NCBI GenBank assembly: GCA_963580455.1 | Contig: CAUZKV010000008.1 | Location: forward strand, 992,001 to 1,056,000 | Source of the DNA: Euonymus europaeus | Taxonomy: Eukaryota > Streptophyta > Magnoliopsida > Celastrales > Celastraceae | Direction of reading: 5' to 3' | DNA: 64,000 bases | Shown: piece after piece, positions 27,335 through 39,966 of the stretch | Numbering within the stretch: the stretch's first letter is position 1 | How the letters are laid out: each line of letters opens with the position of its first letter | Program-made: the position numbers and the translations under genes | Notes under the pieces: model-generated | The model's input: the letters and a program-made list of their open reading frames with translations, nothing else | Database searches by the model: none | Told to the model about the DNA's origin: nothing

Positions 27335-28027
27335 CGTAAACGATTTTATGAATATCCGTTGACTCCGAGTACTGAATTCGGTGATTTTTAGCCCGATTTC
27401 ACACTAATTTTCGAGCTCTACAATCTTGGCATGTCGGATTTTGATTTCAGAAGTCGTGGCTAGTAGGTCTCGTTTCACCTAGTTAGCCGCGAAATGTGGT
27501 TTCTTTACGTAAACGGTTTTATGAATATCCGTTGACTCCGAGTTCTGAATTCGGTGATTTTTAGCTTGATTTCACACTACTTTTCGAGCTCTACAATCTT
27601 GGCGTTTCGGATTTTGATTTCAGAACTCGTGGCTAGTAGATCTCGTTTCACCTAGTTTGCCGCGAAATGTGGTTTCTTTACGTAAACGGTTTTATGAATA
27701 TCCGTTGAATCCGAGTTCTGAATTCGGTGATTTTTAGCTTGATTACACACTACTTTTCGAGCTCTACAATCCTGATTTTTTGCATTTCGATTTCAGAACT
27801 CGTGGCTAGTAGGTCTCGTTTCACCTAGTTAGCCGCGAAATGTGGTTTCTTTACGTAAACGGTTTTATGAATATCCGTTTTACTCCGAGTTCTGAAATCG
27901 GTGATTTTTAGCTTGATTTCACACTACTTTTCGAGCTCTACGATCCTGGCGTTTCGGATTTTGATTTCAGAACTCGTGGCTAGTTGGTCTCGTTTCACCT
28001 AGTTAGCCGCGAAATGTGGTTTCTTTA
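27335..28027. repeat. Four-monomer cassette, representative copy (693 bp)
   Basis: The order is subfamily 8 (GTACTGAATTC, CATGTCGG), a CTTGGCGTTTCGG/GTAGATCTCG monomer ending CCTAGTTTGCCG, subfamily 5 (ATTACACAC), then subfamily 6 (CCGTTTTACTCC, 174 bp). The same ordered four occur at 31705-32397, 34476-35168, 37940-38631, 38978-39669, 43649-44341, 44342-45034 and 46073-46765. Copies are 693 bp, or 692 where a T is lost in CGGATTTGATTTC. This copy has TTAGCCCGATTTC and CAGAAGTCG as private changes. Confidence 0.9.
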
Positions 28028-28819
28028 CGTAAACGGTTTTATGAATATCCGTTGACTCCGAGTTCTGAATTCGGTGATTTTTAGCTTGATTTCACAATAC
28101 TTTTTGAGCTCTACAATCCTAGCGTTTCGGATTTTTATTTCAGAACTCGTGGCTTGTAGGTCTCGTTCCACCTAGTTAGCCGCGAAATGTGGTTTCTTTA
28201 CGTAAACGGTTTTATGAATATCCGTTGACTCCGAGTTCTGAATTCGGTGATTTTTAGCTTGATTTCACACTACTTTTCGAGCTCTACAATCCTGGGTTTT
28301 CGGATTTCGATTTCAGAACTCGTGGCTAGTAGGTCTCGTTTCACCTATTTAGCCGCGAAATGTGGTTTCTTTACGTAAACGGTTTTAGGAATATCCGTTG
28401 ACTCCGAGTTCTGAATTCGGTGATTTTTAGCTTGATTTCACACTACTTTTCGAGCTCTACAATCCTGGATTTTCGGATTTCGATTTCAGAACTCGTGGCT
28501 AGTAGGTCTCGTTTCACCTAGTTAGACGCCAAATGTGGTTTCTTTACGTAAACGGTTTTATGAATATCCGTTGACTACGAGTTCTGAATTCGGTGATTTT
28601 TAGCTTGATTTCACACTACTTTTTGAGCTCTACAATCCTGAGTTTTCGGATTTCGATTTCAGAACTCGTGGCTAGTAGGTCTCATTTCACCTAGTTAGCC
28701 GCGAAATGTGGTTTTTTTACGTAAACGGTTTTATGAATATCCGTTGACTCCGAGTTCTGAATTCGGTGATTTTTAGCTTGATTTCACACTACTTTTCGAG
28801 CTCTACAATCTTGGCGTTT

Positions 28820-28901
28820 CGGATTTTGATTTCAGAACTCGTGGCTAGTAGATCTCGTTTCGGATTTTGATTTCAGAACTCGTGGCTAGTAGATCTCGTT
28901 T
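28820..28901. repeat. 41-bp internal tandem duplication within one monomer
   Basis: Bases 28820-28860 are repeated exactly at 28861-28901, making one monomer 41 bases longer than normal. The segment runs from CGGATTTTGATTTC to GATCTCGTTT. The normal monomer contains CGTTTC at both ends of the segment (GGCGTTTCGG and CTCGTTTCACC), so the event looks like slippage or end-joining at CGTTTC microhomology. I did not see it copied elsewhere, which marks it as recent or private. Confidence 0.92.
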
Positions 28902-31204
28902 CACCTAGTTAGCCGCGAAATGTGGTTTCTTTACGTAAACGGTTTTATGAATATCTGTTGAATCCGAGATCTGAATTCGGTAATTTTTAGCTTGATTTCA
29001 CACTACTTTTCGAGCTCTACAATCTTGGCGTTTCGGATTTTGATTTCAGAACTCGTGGCTAGTAGATCTCGTTTCACCTAGTTTGCCGCGAAATGTGGTT
29101 TCTTTACGTAAACGGTTTTATGAATATCCGTTGAATCCGAGTTCTGAATTCGGTGATTTTTAGCTTGATTACACACTACTTTTCGAGCTCTACAATCCTG
29201 GTTTTTTGCATTTCGATTTCAGAACTCGTGGCTAGTAGGTCTCGTTTCACCTAGTTAGCCGCGAAATGTGGTTTCTTTACGTAAACGGTTTTATGAATAT
29301 CCGTTGAATCCGAGTTCTGAATTCGGTGATTTTTAGCTTGATTTCACACTACTTTTCGAGCTCTACGATCCTGGCGTTTCGGATTTTGATTTCAGAACTC
29401 GTGGCTAGTTGTTCTCGTTTCACCTAGTTAGCCGCGAAATGTGGTTTCTTTACGTAAACGGTTTTATGAATATCCGTTGACTCCGAGTTCTGAATTCGGT
29501 GATTTTTAGCTTGATTTCACACTACTTTTTGAGCTCTACAATCCTAGCGTTTCGGATTTTTATTTCAGAACTCGTGGCTTGTAGGTCTCGTTCCACCTAG
29601 TTAGCCGCGAAATGTGGTTTCTTTACGCAAACGGTTTTATGAATATCCGTTGACTCCGAGTTCTGAATTCGGTGATTTTTAGCTTGATTTCACACTACTT
29701 TTCGAGCTCTACAATCCTGGGTTTTCGGATTTCGATTTCAGAACTCGTGGCTAGTAGGTCTCGTTTCACCTAGTTAGCCGCGAAATGTGGTTTCTTTACG
29801 TAAACGGTTTTATGAATATCCGTTGACTACGAGTTCTGAATTCGGTGATTTTTAGCTTGATTTCACACTACTTTTCGAGCTCTACAATCCTGAGTTTTCG
29901 GATTTCGATTTCAGAACTCGTGGCTAGTAGGTCTCGTTTCACCTAGTTAGCCGCAAAATGTGGTTTCTTTACGTAAACGGTTTTATGAATATACGTTTTA
30001 CTCCGAGTTCTGAATTCGGTGATTTTTAGCTTGATTTCACACTACTTTTTGAGCTCTACAATCCTAGCGTTTCGGATTTTTATTTCAGAACTCGTGGCTA
30101 GTAGGTCTCGTTTCACCTATTTAGCCGCGAAATGTGGTTTCTTTACGTAAACGGTTTTATGAATATCCGTTGACTCCGATTTCTGAATTCGGTGATTTTT
30201 AGCTTGATTTCACACTACTTTTCGAGCTCTACGATCCTCGCGTTTCGGATTTTGATTTCAGAACTCGTGGCTAGTTGGTCTCGTTTCACCTATTTAGCCG
30301 CGAAATGTGGTTTCTTTACGTAAACGGTTTTAGGAATATCCGTTGACTCCGAGTTCTGAATTCGGTGATTTTTAGCTTGATTTCACACTACTTTTCGAGC
30401 TCTACAATCCTGGATTTTCGGATTTCGATTTCAGAACTCGTGGCTAGTAGGTCTCGTTTCACCTAGTTAGACGCGAAATGTGGTTTCTTTACGTAAACGG
30501 TTTTATGAATATCCGTTGACTACGAGTTCTGAATTCGGTGATTTTTAGCTTGATTTCACACTACTTTTTGAGCTCTACAATCCTGAGTTTTCGGATTTCG
30601 ATTTCAGAACTCGTGGCTAGTAGGTCTCGTTTCACCTAGTTAGCCGCGAAATGTGGTTTTTTTACGTAAACGGTTTTATGAATATCCGTTGACTCCGAGT
30701 TCTGAATTCGGTGATTTTTAGCTTGATTTCACACTACTTTTCGAGCTCTACAATCTTGGCGTTTCGGATTTTGATTTCAGAACTCGTGGCTAGTAGATCT
30801 CGTTTCACCTAGTTAGCCGCGAAATGTGGTTTCTTTACGTAAACGGTTTTACGAATATCCGTTGAATCCGAGTTCTGAATTCGGTGATTTTTAACTTGAT
30901 TTCACACTACTTTTCGAGCTCTACAATCTTGGCAATTCGGATTTTGATTTCAGAACTCGTGTCTAGTAGATCTCGTTTCATCTAGTTTGCCGCGAAATGT
31001 GGTTTCTTTACGTAAACGGTTTTATGAATATCCGTTGAATCCGAGTTCTGAATTCGGTGATTTTTAGCTTGATTACACACTACTTTTCGAGCTCTACAAT
31101 CCTGGTTTTTTGCATTTCGATTTCAGAACTCGTGGCTAGTAGGTCTCGTTTCACCTAGTTAGCCGCGAAATGTGGTTTCTTTACGTAAACGGTTTTATGA
31201 ATAT

Positions 31205-31898
31205 CCGTTTTACTCCGAGTTCTGAATTCGGTGATTTTTAGCTTGATTTCACACTACTTTTCGAGCTCTACGATCCTGGCGTTTCGGATTTTGATTTCAG
31301 TACTCGTGGCTAGTTGGTCTCGTTTCACCTAGTTAGCCGCGAAATGTGGTTTCTTTACGTAAACGATTTTATGAATATCCGTTGACTCCGAGTACTGAAT
31401 TCGGTGATTTTTAGCTCGATTTCACACTAATTTTCGAGCTCTACAATCTTGGCATGTCGGATTTTGATTTCAGAACTCGTGGCTAGTAGGTCTCGTTTCA
31501 CCTAGTTAGCCGCGAAATGTGGTTTCTTTACGTAAACGGTTTTATGAATATCCGTTTTACTCCGAGTTCTGAATTCGGTGATTTTTAGCTTGATTTCACA
31601 CTACTTTTCGAGCTCTATGATCCTGGCGTTTCGGATTTTGATTTCAGAACTCGTGGCTAGTTGGTCTCGTTTCACCTAGTTAGCCGCGAAATGTGGTTTC
31701 TTTACGTAAACGATTTTATGAATATCCGTTGACTCCGAGTACTGAATTCGGTGATTTTTAGCTCGATTTCACACTAATTTTCGAGCTCTACAATCTTGGC
31801 ATGTCGGATTTTGATTTCAGAACTCGTGGCTAGTAGGTCTCGTTTCACCTAGTTAGCCGCGAAATGTGGTTTCTTTACGTAAACGGTTTTATGAATAT
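31205..31898. repeat. 347-bp dimer tandem duplication
   Basis: The pair CCGTTTTACTCC monomer plus GTACTGAATTC/CATGTCGG monomer occurs twice in succession, with CCGTTTTAC at 31205 and 31552. The second copy has CTCTATGATCC instead of CTCTACGATCC, a CpG to TpG change. The homologous block at 33.1-35.8 kb has the dimer once. Confidence 0.88.
31358..31530 (+). repeat. Subfamily 8 monomer: AACGATTTT / GTACTGAATTC / CATGTCGG
   Basis: Linked bases are AAACGATTTTATG, GAGTACTGAATTCGG, CACTAATTTTCGAG and CTTGGCATGTCGG, often with TTAGCTCGATTTC. It opens the four-monomer cassette that recurs in zone C. Three copies (37.87, 38.04 and 39.08 kb) have also lost one T, in CGGATTTGATTTC. Confidence 0.85.
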
Positions 31899-33127
31899 CC
31901 GTTGACTCCGAGTTCTGAATTCGGTGATTTTTAGCTTGATTTCACACTACTTTTCGAGCTCTACAATCTTGGCGTTTCGGATTTTGATTTCAGAACTCGT
32001 GGCTAGTAGATCTCGTTTCACCTAGTTTGCCGCGAAATATGGTTTCTTTACGTAAACGGTTTTATGAATATCCGTTGAATCCGAGTTCTGAATTCGGTGA
32101 TTTTTAGCTTGATTACACACTACTTTTCGAGCTCTACAATCCTGGTTTTTTGCATTTCGATTTCAGAACTCGTGGCTAGTAGGTCTCGTTTCACCTAGTT
32201 AGCCGCGAAATGTTGTTTCTTTACGTAAACGGTTTTATGAATATCCGTTTTACTCCGAGTTCTGAATTCGGTGATTTTTAGCTTGATTTCACACTACTTT
32301 TCGAGCTCTACGATCCTGGCGTTTCGGATTTTGATTTCAGAACTCGTGGCTAGTTGTTCTCGTTTCACCTAGTTAGCCGCGAAATGTGGTTTCTTTACGT
32401 AAACGGTTTTATGAATATCCGTTGACTCCGAGTTCTGAATTCGGTGATTTTTAGCTTGATTTCACACTACTTTTTGAGCTCTACAATCCTAGCGTTTCGG
32501 ATTTTTATTTCAGAACTCGTGGCTTGTAGGTCTCGTTCCACCTAGTTAGCCGCGAAATGTGGTTTCTTTACGCAAACGGTTTTATGAATATCCGTTGACT
32601 CCGAGTTCTGAATTCGGTGATTTTTAGCTTGATTTCACACTACTTTTCGAGCTCTACAATCCTGGGTTTTCGGATTTCGATTTCAGAACTCGTGGCTAGT
32701 AGGTCTCGTTTCACCTAGTTAGCCGCGAAATGTGGTTTCTTTACGTAAACGGTTTTATGAATATCCGTTGACTACGAGTTCTGAATTCGGTGATTTTTAG
32801 CTTGATTTCACACTACTTTTCGAGCTCTACAATCCTGAGTTTTCGGATTTCGATTTCAGAACTCGTGGCTAGTAGGTCTCGTTTCACCTAGTTAGCCGCG
32901 AAATGTGGTTTCTTTACGTAAACGGTTTTATGAATATACGTTTTACTCCGAGTTCTGAATTCGGTGATTTTTAGCTTGATTTCACACTACTTTTCGAGCT
33001 CTACGATCCTGGCGTTTCGGATTTTGATTTCAGAACTCGTGGCTAGTTGGTCTCGTTTCACCTAGTTAGCCGCGAAATGTGGTTTCTTTACGTAAACGGT
33101 TTTATGAATATCCGTTGACTCCGAGTT

Positions 33128-35816
33128 CTGAATTCGGTGATTTTTAGCTTGATTTCACACTACTTTTTGAGCTCTACAATCCTAGCGTTTCGGATTTTTA
33201 TTTCAGAACTCGTGGCTAGTAGGTCTCGTTTCACCTATTTAGCCGCGAAATGTGGTTTCTTTACGTAAACGGTTTTATGAATATCCGTTGACTCCGATTT
33301 CTGAATTCGGTGATTTTTAGCTTGATTTCACACTACTTTTCGAGCTCTACGATCCTGGCGTTTCGGATTTTGATTTCAGAACTCGTGGCTAGTTGGTCTC
33401 GTTTCACCTATTTAGCCGCGAAATGTGGTTTCTTTACGTAAACGGTTTTAGGAATATCCGTTGACTCCGAGTTCTGAATTCGGTGATTTTTAGCTTGATT
33501 TCACACTACTTTTCGAGCTCTACAATCCTGGATTTTCGGATTTCGATTTCAGAACTCGTGGCTAGTAGGTCTCGTTTCACCTAGTTAGACGCGAAATGTG
33601 GTTTCTTTACGTAAACGGTTTTATGAATATCCGTTGACTACGAGTTCTGAATTCGGTGATTTTTAGCTTGATTTCACACTACTTTTTGAGCTCTACAATC
33701 CTGAGTTTTCGGATTTCGATTTCAGAACTCGTGGCTAGTAGGTCTCGTTTCACCTAGTTAGCCGCGAAATGTGGTTTTTTTACGTAAACGGTTTTATGAA
33801 TATCCGTTGACTCCGAGTTCTGAATTCGGTGATTTTTAGCTTGATTTCACACTACTTTTCGAGCTCTACAATCTTGGCGTTTCGGATTTTGATTTCAGAA
33901 CTCGTGGCTAGTAGATCTCGTTTCACCTAGTTAGCCGCGAAATGTGGTTTCTTTACGTAAACGGTTTTACGAATATCCGTTGAATCCGAGTTCTGAATTC
34001 GGTGATTTTTAACTTGATTTCACACTACTTTTCGAGCTCTACAATCTTGGCAATTCGGATTTTGATTTCAGAACTCGTGTCTAGTAGATCTCGTTTCATC
34101 TAGTTTGCCGCGAAATGTGGTTTCTTTACGTAAACGGTTTTATGAATATCCGTTGAATCCGAGTTCTGAATTCGGTGATTTTTAGCTTGATTACACACTA
34201 CTTTTCGAGCTCTACAATCCTGGTTTTTTGCATTTCGATTTCAGAACTCGTGGCTAGTAGGTCTCGTTTCACCTAGTTAGCCGCGAAATGTGGTTTCTTT
34301 ACGTAAACGGTTTTATGAATATCCGTTTTACTCCGAGTTCTGAATTCGGTGATTTTTAGCTTGATTTCACACTACTTTTCGAGCTCTACGATCCTGGCGT
34401 TTCGGATTTTGATTTCAGAACTCGTGGCTAGTTGGTCTCGTTTCACCTAGTTAGCCGCGAAATGTGGTTTCTTTACGTAAACGATTTTATGAATATCCGT
34501 TGACTCCGAGTACTGAATTCGGTGATTTTTAGCTCGATTTCACACTAATTTTCGAGCTCTACAATCTTGGCATGTCGGATTTTGATTTCAGAACTCGTGG
34601 CTAGTAGGTCTCGTTTCACCTAGTTAGCCGCGAAATGTGGTTTCTTTACGTAAACGGTTTTATGAATATCCGTTGACTCCGAGTTCTGAATTCGGTGATT
34701 TTTAGCTTGATTTCACACTACTTTTCGAGCTCTACAATCTTGGCGTTTCGGATTTTGATTTCAGAACTCGTGGCTAGTAGATCTCGTTTCACCTAGTTTG
34801 CCGCGAAATATGGTTTCTTTACGTAAACGGTTTTATGAATATCCGTTGAATCCGAGTTCTGAATTCGGTGATTTTTAGCTTGATTACACACTACTTTTCG
34901 AGCTCTACAATCCTGGTTTTTTGCATTTCGATTTCAGAACTCGTGGCTAGTAGGTCTCGTTTCACCTAGTTAGCCGCGAAATGTGGTTTCTTTACGTAAA
35001 CGGTTTTACGAATATCCGTTTTACTCCGAGTTCTGAATTCGGTGATTTTTAGCTTGATTTCACACTACTTTTCGAGCTCTACGATCCTGGCGTTTCGGAT
35101 TTTGATTTCAGAACTCGTGGCTAGTTGTTCTCGTTTCACCTAGTTAGCCGCGAAATGTGGTTTCTTTACGTAAACGGTTTTATGAATATCCGTTGACTCC
35201 GAGTTCTGAATTCGGTGATTTTTAGCTTGATTTCACACTACTTTTTGAGCTCTACAATCCTAGCGTTTCGGATTTTTATTTCAGAACTCGTGGCTTGTAG
35301 GTCTCGTTCCACCTAGTTAGCCGCGAAATGTGGTTTCTTTACGCAAACGGTTTTATGAATATCCGTTGACTCCGAGTTCTGAATTCGGTGATTTTTAGCT
35401 TGATTTCACACTACTTTTCGAGCTCTACAATCCTGGGTTTTCGGATTTCGATTTCAGAACTCGTGGCTAGTAGGTCTCGTTTCACCTAGTTAGCCGCGAA
35501 ATGTGGTTTCTTTACGTAAACGGTTTTATGAATATCCGTTGACTACGAGTTCTGAATTCGGTGATTTTTAGCTTGATTTCACACTACTTTTCGAGCTCTA
35601 CAATCCTGAGTTTTCGGATTTCGATTTCAGAACTCGTGGCTAGTAGGTCTCGTTTCACCTAGTTAGCCGCGAAATGTGGTTTCTTTACGTAAACGGTTTT
35701 ATGAATATACGTTTTACTCCGAGTTCTGAATTCGGTGATTTTTAGCTTGATTTCACACTACTTTTCGAGCTCTACGATCCTGGCGTTTCGGATTTTGATT
35801 TCAGAACTCGTGGCTA
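33128..35816. repeat. Zone C 18-monomer repeat, copy 2 (shorter by a dimer)
   Basis: Aligned with copy 1 as described there, but lacking the 347-base duplicated dimer. It ends where CTAGTAGG with TAGTTAGACGCG replaces the CTAGTTGG continuation seen in copy 1. From 35.8 kb the sequence enters a local three-monomer repeat. Confidence 0.85.
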
Positions 35817-35838
35817 GTAGGTCTCGTTTCACCTAGTT

Positions 35839-36998
35839 AGACGCGAAATGTGGTTTCTTTACGTAAACGGTTTTATGAATATCCGTTGACTACGAGTTCT
35901 GAATTCGGTGATTTTTAGCTTGATTTCACACTACTTTTTGAGCTCTAAAATCCTGAGTTTTCGGATTTCGATTTCAGAACTCGTGGCTAGTAGGTCTCGT
36001 TTCACCTATTTAGCCGCGAAATGTGGTTTCTTTACGTAAACGGTTTTATGAATATCCGTTTTACTCCGAGTTCTGAATTCGGTGATTTTTAGCTTGATTT
36101 CACACTACTTTTCGAGCTCTACGATCCTGGCGTTTCGGATTTTGATTTCAGAACTCGTGGCTAGTTGGTCTCGTTTCACCTATTTAGCCGCGAAATGTGG
36201 TTTCTTTACGTAAACGGTTTTAGGAATATCCGTTGACTCCGAGTTCTGAATTCTGTGATTTTTAGCTTGATTTCACACTACTTTTCGAGCTCTACAATCC
36301 TGGATTTTCGGATTTCGATTTCAGAACTCGTGGCTAGTAGGTCTCGTTTCACCTAGTTAGACGCGAAATGTGGTTTCTTTACGTAAACGGTTTTATGAAT
36401 ATCCGTTGACTACGAGTTCTGAATTCGGTGATTTTTAGCTTGATTTCACACTACTTTTTGAGCTCTACAATCCTGAGTTTTCGGATTTCGATTTCAGAAC
36501 TCGTGGCTAGTAGGTCTCGTTTCACCTATTTAGCCGCGAAATGTGGTTTCTTTACGTAAACGGTTTTATGAATATCCGTTTTACTCCGAGTTCTGAATTC
36601 GGTGATTTTTAGCTTGATTTCACACTACTTTTCGAGCTCTACGATCCTGGCGTTTCGGATTTTGATTTCAGAACTCGTGGCTAGTTGGTCTCGTTTCACC
36701 TATTTAGCCGCGAAATGTGGTTTCTTTACGTAAACGGTTTTAGGAATATCCGTTGACTCCGAGTTCTGAATTCGGTGATTTTTAGCTTGATTTCACACTA
36801 CTTTTCGAGCTCTACAATCCTGGATTTTCGGATTTCGATTTCAGAACTCGTGGCTAGTAGGTCTCGTTTCACCTAGTTAGACACGAAATGTGGTTTCTTT
36901 ACGTAAACGGTTTTATGAATATCCGTTGACTACGAGTTCTGAATTCGGTGATTTTTAGCTTGATTTCACACTACTTTTTGAGCTCTACAATCCTTAGT
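35839..36998. repeat. 520-bp three-monomer tandem repeat
   Basis: TAGACGCG-type junctions lie at 35839 and 36359, with a mutated form (AGACACG) at 36879, exactly 520 bases apart. Each trimer holds a GACTACGAG monomer with CTTTTTGAGC, a CCGTTTTACTCC monomer and an AGGAAT monomer with GGATTTTCGGATTTCG. The first copy has CTCTAAAATCC and the third CCTTAGTTTTCGG, so they can be told apart. Confidence 0.88.
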
Positions 36999-37890
36999 TT
37001 TCGGATTTCGATTTCAGAACTCGTGGCTAGTAGGTCTCGTTTCACCTAGTTAGCCGCGAAATGTGGTTTTTTTACGTAAACGGTTTTATGAATATCCGTT
37101 GACTCCGAGTTCTGAATTCGGTGATTTTTAGCTTGATTTCACACTACTTTTCGAGCTCTACAATCTTGGCGTTTCGGATTTTGATTTCAGAACTCGTGGC
37201 TAGTAGATCTCGTTTCACCTAGTTAGCCGCGAAATGTGGTTTCTTTACGTAAACGGTTTTATGAATATCCGTTGAATCCGAGTTCTGAATTCGGTGATTT
37301 TTAACTTGATTTCACACTACTTTTCGAGCTCTACAATCTTGGCGTTTCGGATTTTGATTTCAGAACTCGTGGCTAGTAGATCTCGTTTCACCTAGTTTGC
37401 CGCGAAATGTGGTTTCTTTACGTAAACGGTTTTATGAATATCCGTTGAATCCGAGTTCTGAATTCGGTGATTTTTAGCTTGATTACACACTACTTTTCGA
37501 GCTCTACAATCCTGGTTTTTTGCATTTCGATTTCAGAACTCGTGGCTAGTAGGTCTCGTTTCACCTAGTTAGCCGCGAAATGTGGTTTCTTTACGTAAAC
37601 GGTTTTATGAATATCCGTTTTACTCCGAGTTCTGAATTCGGTGATTTTTAGCTTGATTTCACACTACTTTTCCAGCTCTACGATCCTGGCGTTTCGGATT
37701 TTGATTTCAGAACTCGTGGCTAGTTGGTCTCGTTTCACCTAGTTAGCCGCGAAATGTGGTTTCTTTACGTAAACGATTTTATGAATATCCGTTGACTCCG
37801 AGTACTGAATTCGGTGATTTTTAGCTCGATTTCACACTAATTTTCGAGCTCTACAATCTTGGCATGTCGGATTTGATTTCAGAACTCGTG

Positions 37891-39966
37891 GCTAGTTGGT
37901 CTCGTTTCACCTAGTTAGCCGCGAAATGTGGTTTCTTTACGTAAACGATTTTATGAATATCCGTTGACTCCGAGTACTGAATTCGGTGATTTTTAGCTCG
38001 ATTTCACACTAATTTTCGAGCTCTACAATCTTGGCATGTCGGATTTGATTTCAGAACTCGTGGCTAGTAGGTCTCGTTTCACCTAGTTAGCCGCGAAATG
38101 TGGTTTCTTTACGTAAACGGTTTTATGAATATCCGTTGACTCCGAGTTCTGAATTCGGTGATTTTTAGCTTGATTTCACACTACTTTTCGAGCTCTACAA
38201 TCTTGGCGTTTCGGATTTTGATTTCAGAACTCGTGGCTAGTAGATCTCGTTTCACCTAGTTTGCCGCGAAATGTGGTTTCTTTACGTAAACGGTTTTATG
38301 AATATCCGTTGAATCCGAGTTCTGAATTCGGTGATTTTTAGCTTGATTACACACTACTTTTCGAGCTCTACAATCCTGGTTTTTTGCATTTCGATTTCAG
38401 AACTCGTGGCTAGTAGGTCTCGTTTCACCTAGTTAGCCGCGAAATGTGGTTTCTTTACGTAAACGGTTTTATGAATATCCGTTTTACTCCGAGTTCTGAA
38501 TTCGGTGATTTTTAGCTTGATTTCACACTACTTTTCGAGCTCTACGATCCTGGCGTTTCGGATTTTGATTTCAGAACTCGTGGCTAGTTGGTCTCGTTTC
38601 ACCTAGTTAGCCGCGAAATGTGGTTTCTTTACGTAAACGGTTTTATGAATATCCGTTGACTCCGAGTTCTGAATTCGGTGATTTTTAGCTTGATTTCACA
38701 CTACTTTTTGAGCTCTACAATCCTAGCGTTTCGGATTTTTATTTCAGAACTCGTGGCTTGTAGGTCTCGTTCCACCTAGTTAGCCGCGAAATGTGGTTTC
38801 TTTACGCAAACGGTTTTATGAATATCCGTTGACTCCGAGTTCTGAATTCGGTGATTTTTAGCTTGATTTCACACTACTTTTCGAGCTCTACAATCCTGGG
38901 TTTTCGGATTTCGATTTCAGAACTCGTGGCTAGTTGGTCTCGTTTCACCTAGTTAGCCGCGAAATGTGGTTTCTTTACGTAAACGATTTTATGAATATCC
39001 GTTGACTCCGAGTACTGAATTCGGTGATTTTTAGCTCGATTTCACACTAATTTTCGAGCTCTACAATCTTGGCATGTCGGATTTGATTTCAGAACTCGTG
39101 GCTAGTAGGTCTCGTTTCACCTAGTTAGCCGCGAAATGTGGTTTCTTTACGTAAACGGTTTTATGAATATCCGTTGACTCCGAGTTCTGAATTCGGTGAT
39201 TTTTAGCTTGATTTCACACTACTTTTCGAGCTCTACAATCTTGGCGTTTCGGATTTTGATTTCAGAACTCGTGGCTAGTAGATCTCGTTTCACCTAGTTT
39301 GCCGCGAAATGTGGTTTCTTTACGTAAACGGTTTTATGAATATCCGTTGAATCCGAGTTCTGAATTCGGTGATTTTTAGCTTGATTACACACTACTTTTC
39401 GAGCTCTACAATCCTGGTTTTTTGCATTTCGATTTCAGAACTCGTGGCTAGTAGGTCTCGTTTCACCTAGTTAGCCGCGAAATGTGGTTTCTTTACGTAA
39501 ACGGTTTTATGAATATCCGTTTTACTCCGAGTTCTGAATTCTGTGATTTTTAGCTTGATTTCACACTACTTTTCGAGCTCTACGATCCTGGCGTTTCGGA
39601 TTTTGATTTCAGAACTCGTGGCTAGTTGGTCTCGTTTCACCTAGTTAGCCGCGAAATGTGGTTTCTTTACGTAAACGGTTTTATGAATATCCGTTGACTC
39701 CGAGTTCTGAATTCGGTGATTTTTAGCTTGATTTCACACTACTTTTTGAGCTCTACAATCCTAGCGTTTCGGATTTTTATTTCAGAACTCGTGGCTTGTA
39801 GGTCTCGTTCCACCTAGTTAGCCGCGAAATGTGGTTTCTTTACGCAAACGGTTTTATGAATATCCGTTGACTCCGAGTTCTGAATTCGGTGATTTTTAGC
39901 TTGATTTCACACTACTTTTCGAGCTCTACAATCCTGGGTTTTCGGATTTCGATTTCAGAACTCGTG
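37891..39966. repeat. 1,038-bp six-monomer tandem duplication
   Basis: GCTAGTTGG at 37891 recurs at 38929, and ATTTGATTTC with the lost T at 38043 recurs at 39081; both offsets are 1038. The two copies abut at about 38928/38929. An extra subfamily 8 monomer 172 bases upstream (ATTTGATTTC at 37871) shows a further single-monomer duplication at the left edge. The second copy has a private GAATTCTGTGATT near 39.54 kb. Confidence 0.9.

Larger units (their letters stand above)
30010..33127. repeat. Zone C 18-monomer repeat, copy 1 (3,118 bp)
   Basis: Markers repeat at 3118: hybrid CCTAGCG monomer at 30063/33181, ACGGTTTTACGAATATCC at 30843/33961, and GGCAATTCGG at 30931/34049. Past an internal two-monomer insertion the offset becomes 2771 (CGCGAAATAT at 32031/34802, ATACGTTTTACTCC at 32936/35707). 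The 347-base difference equals a dimer duplicated in this copy, with CCGTTTTAC at 31205 and 31552. Confidence 0.88.
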
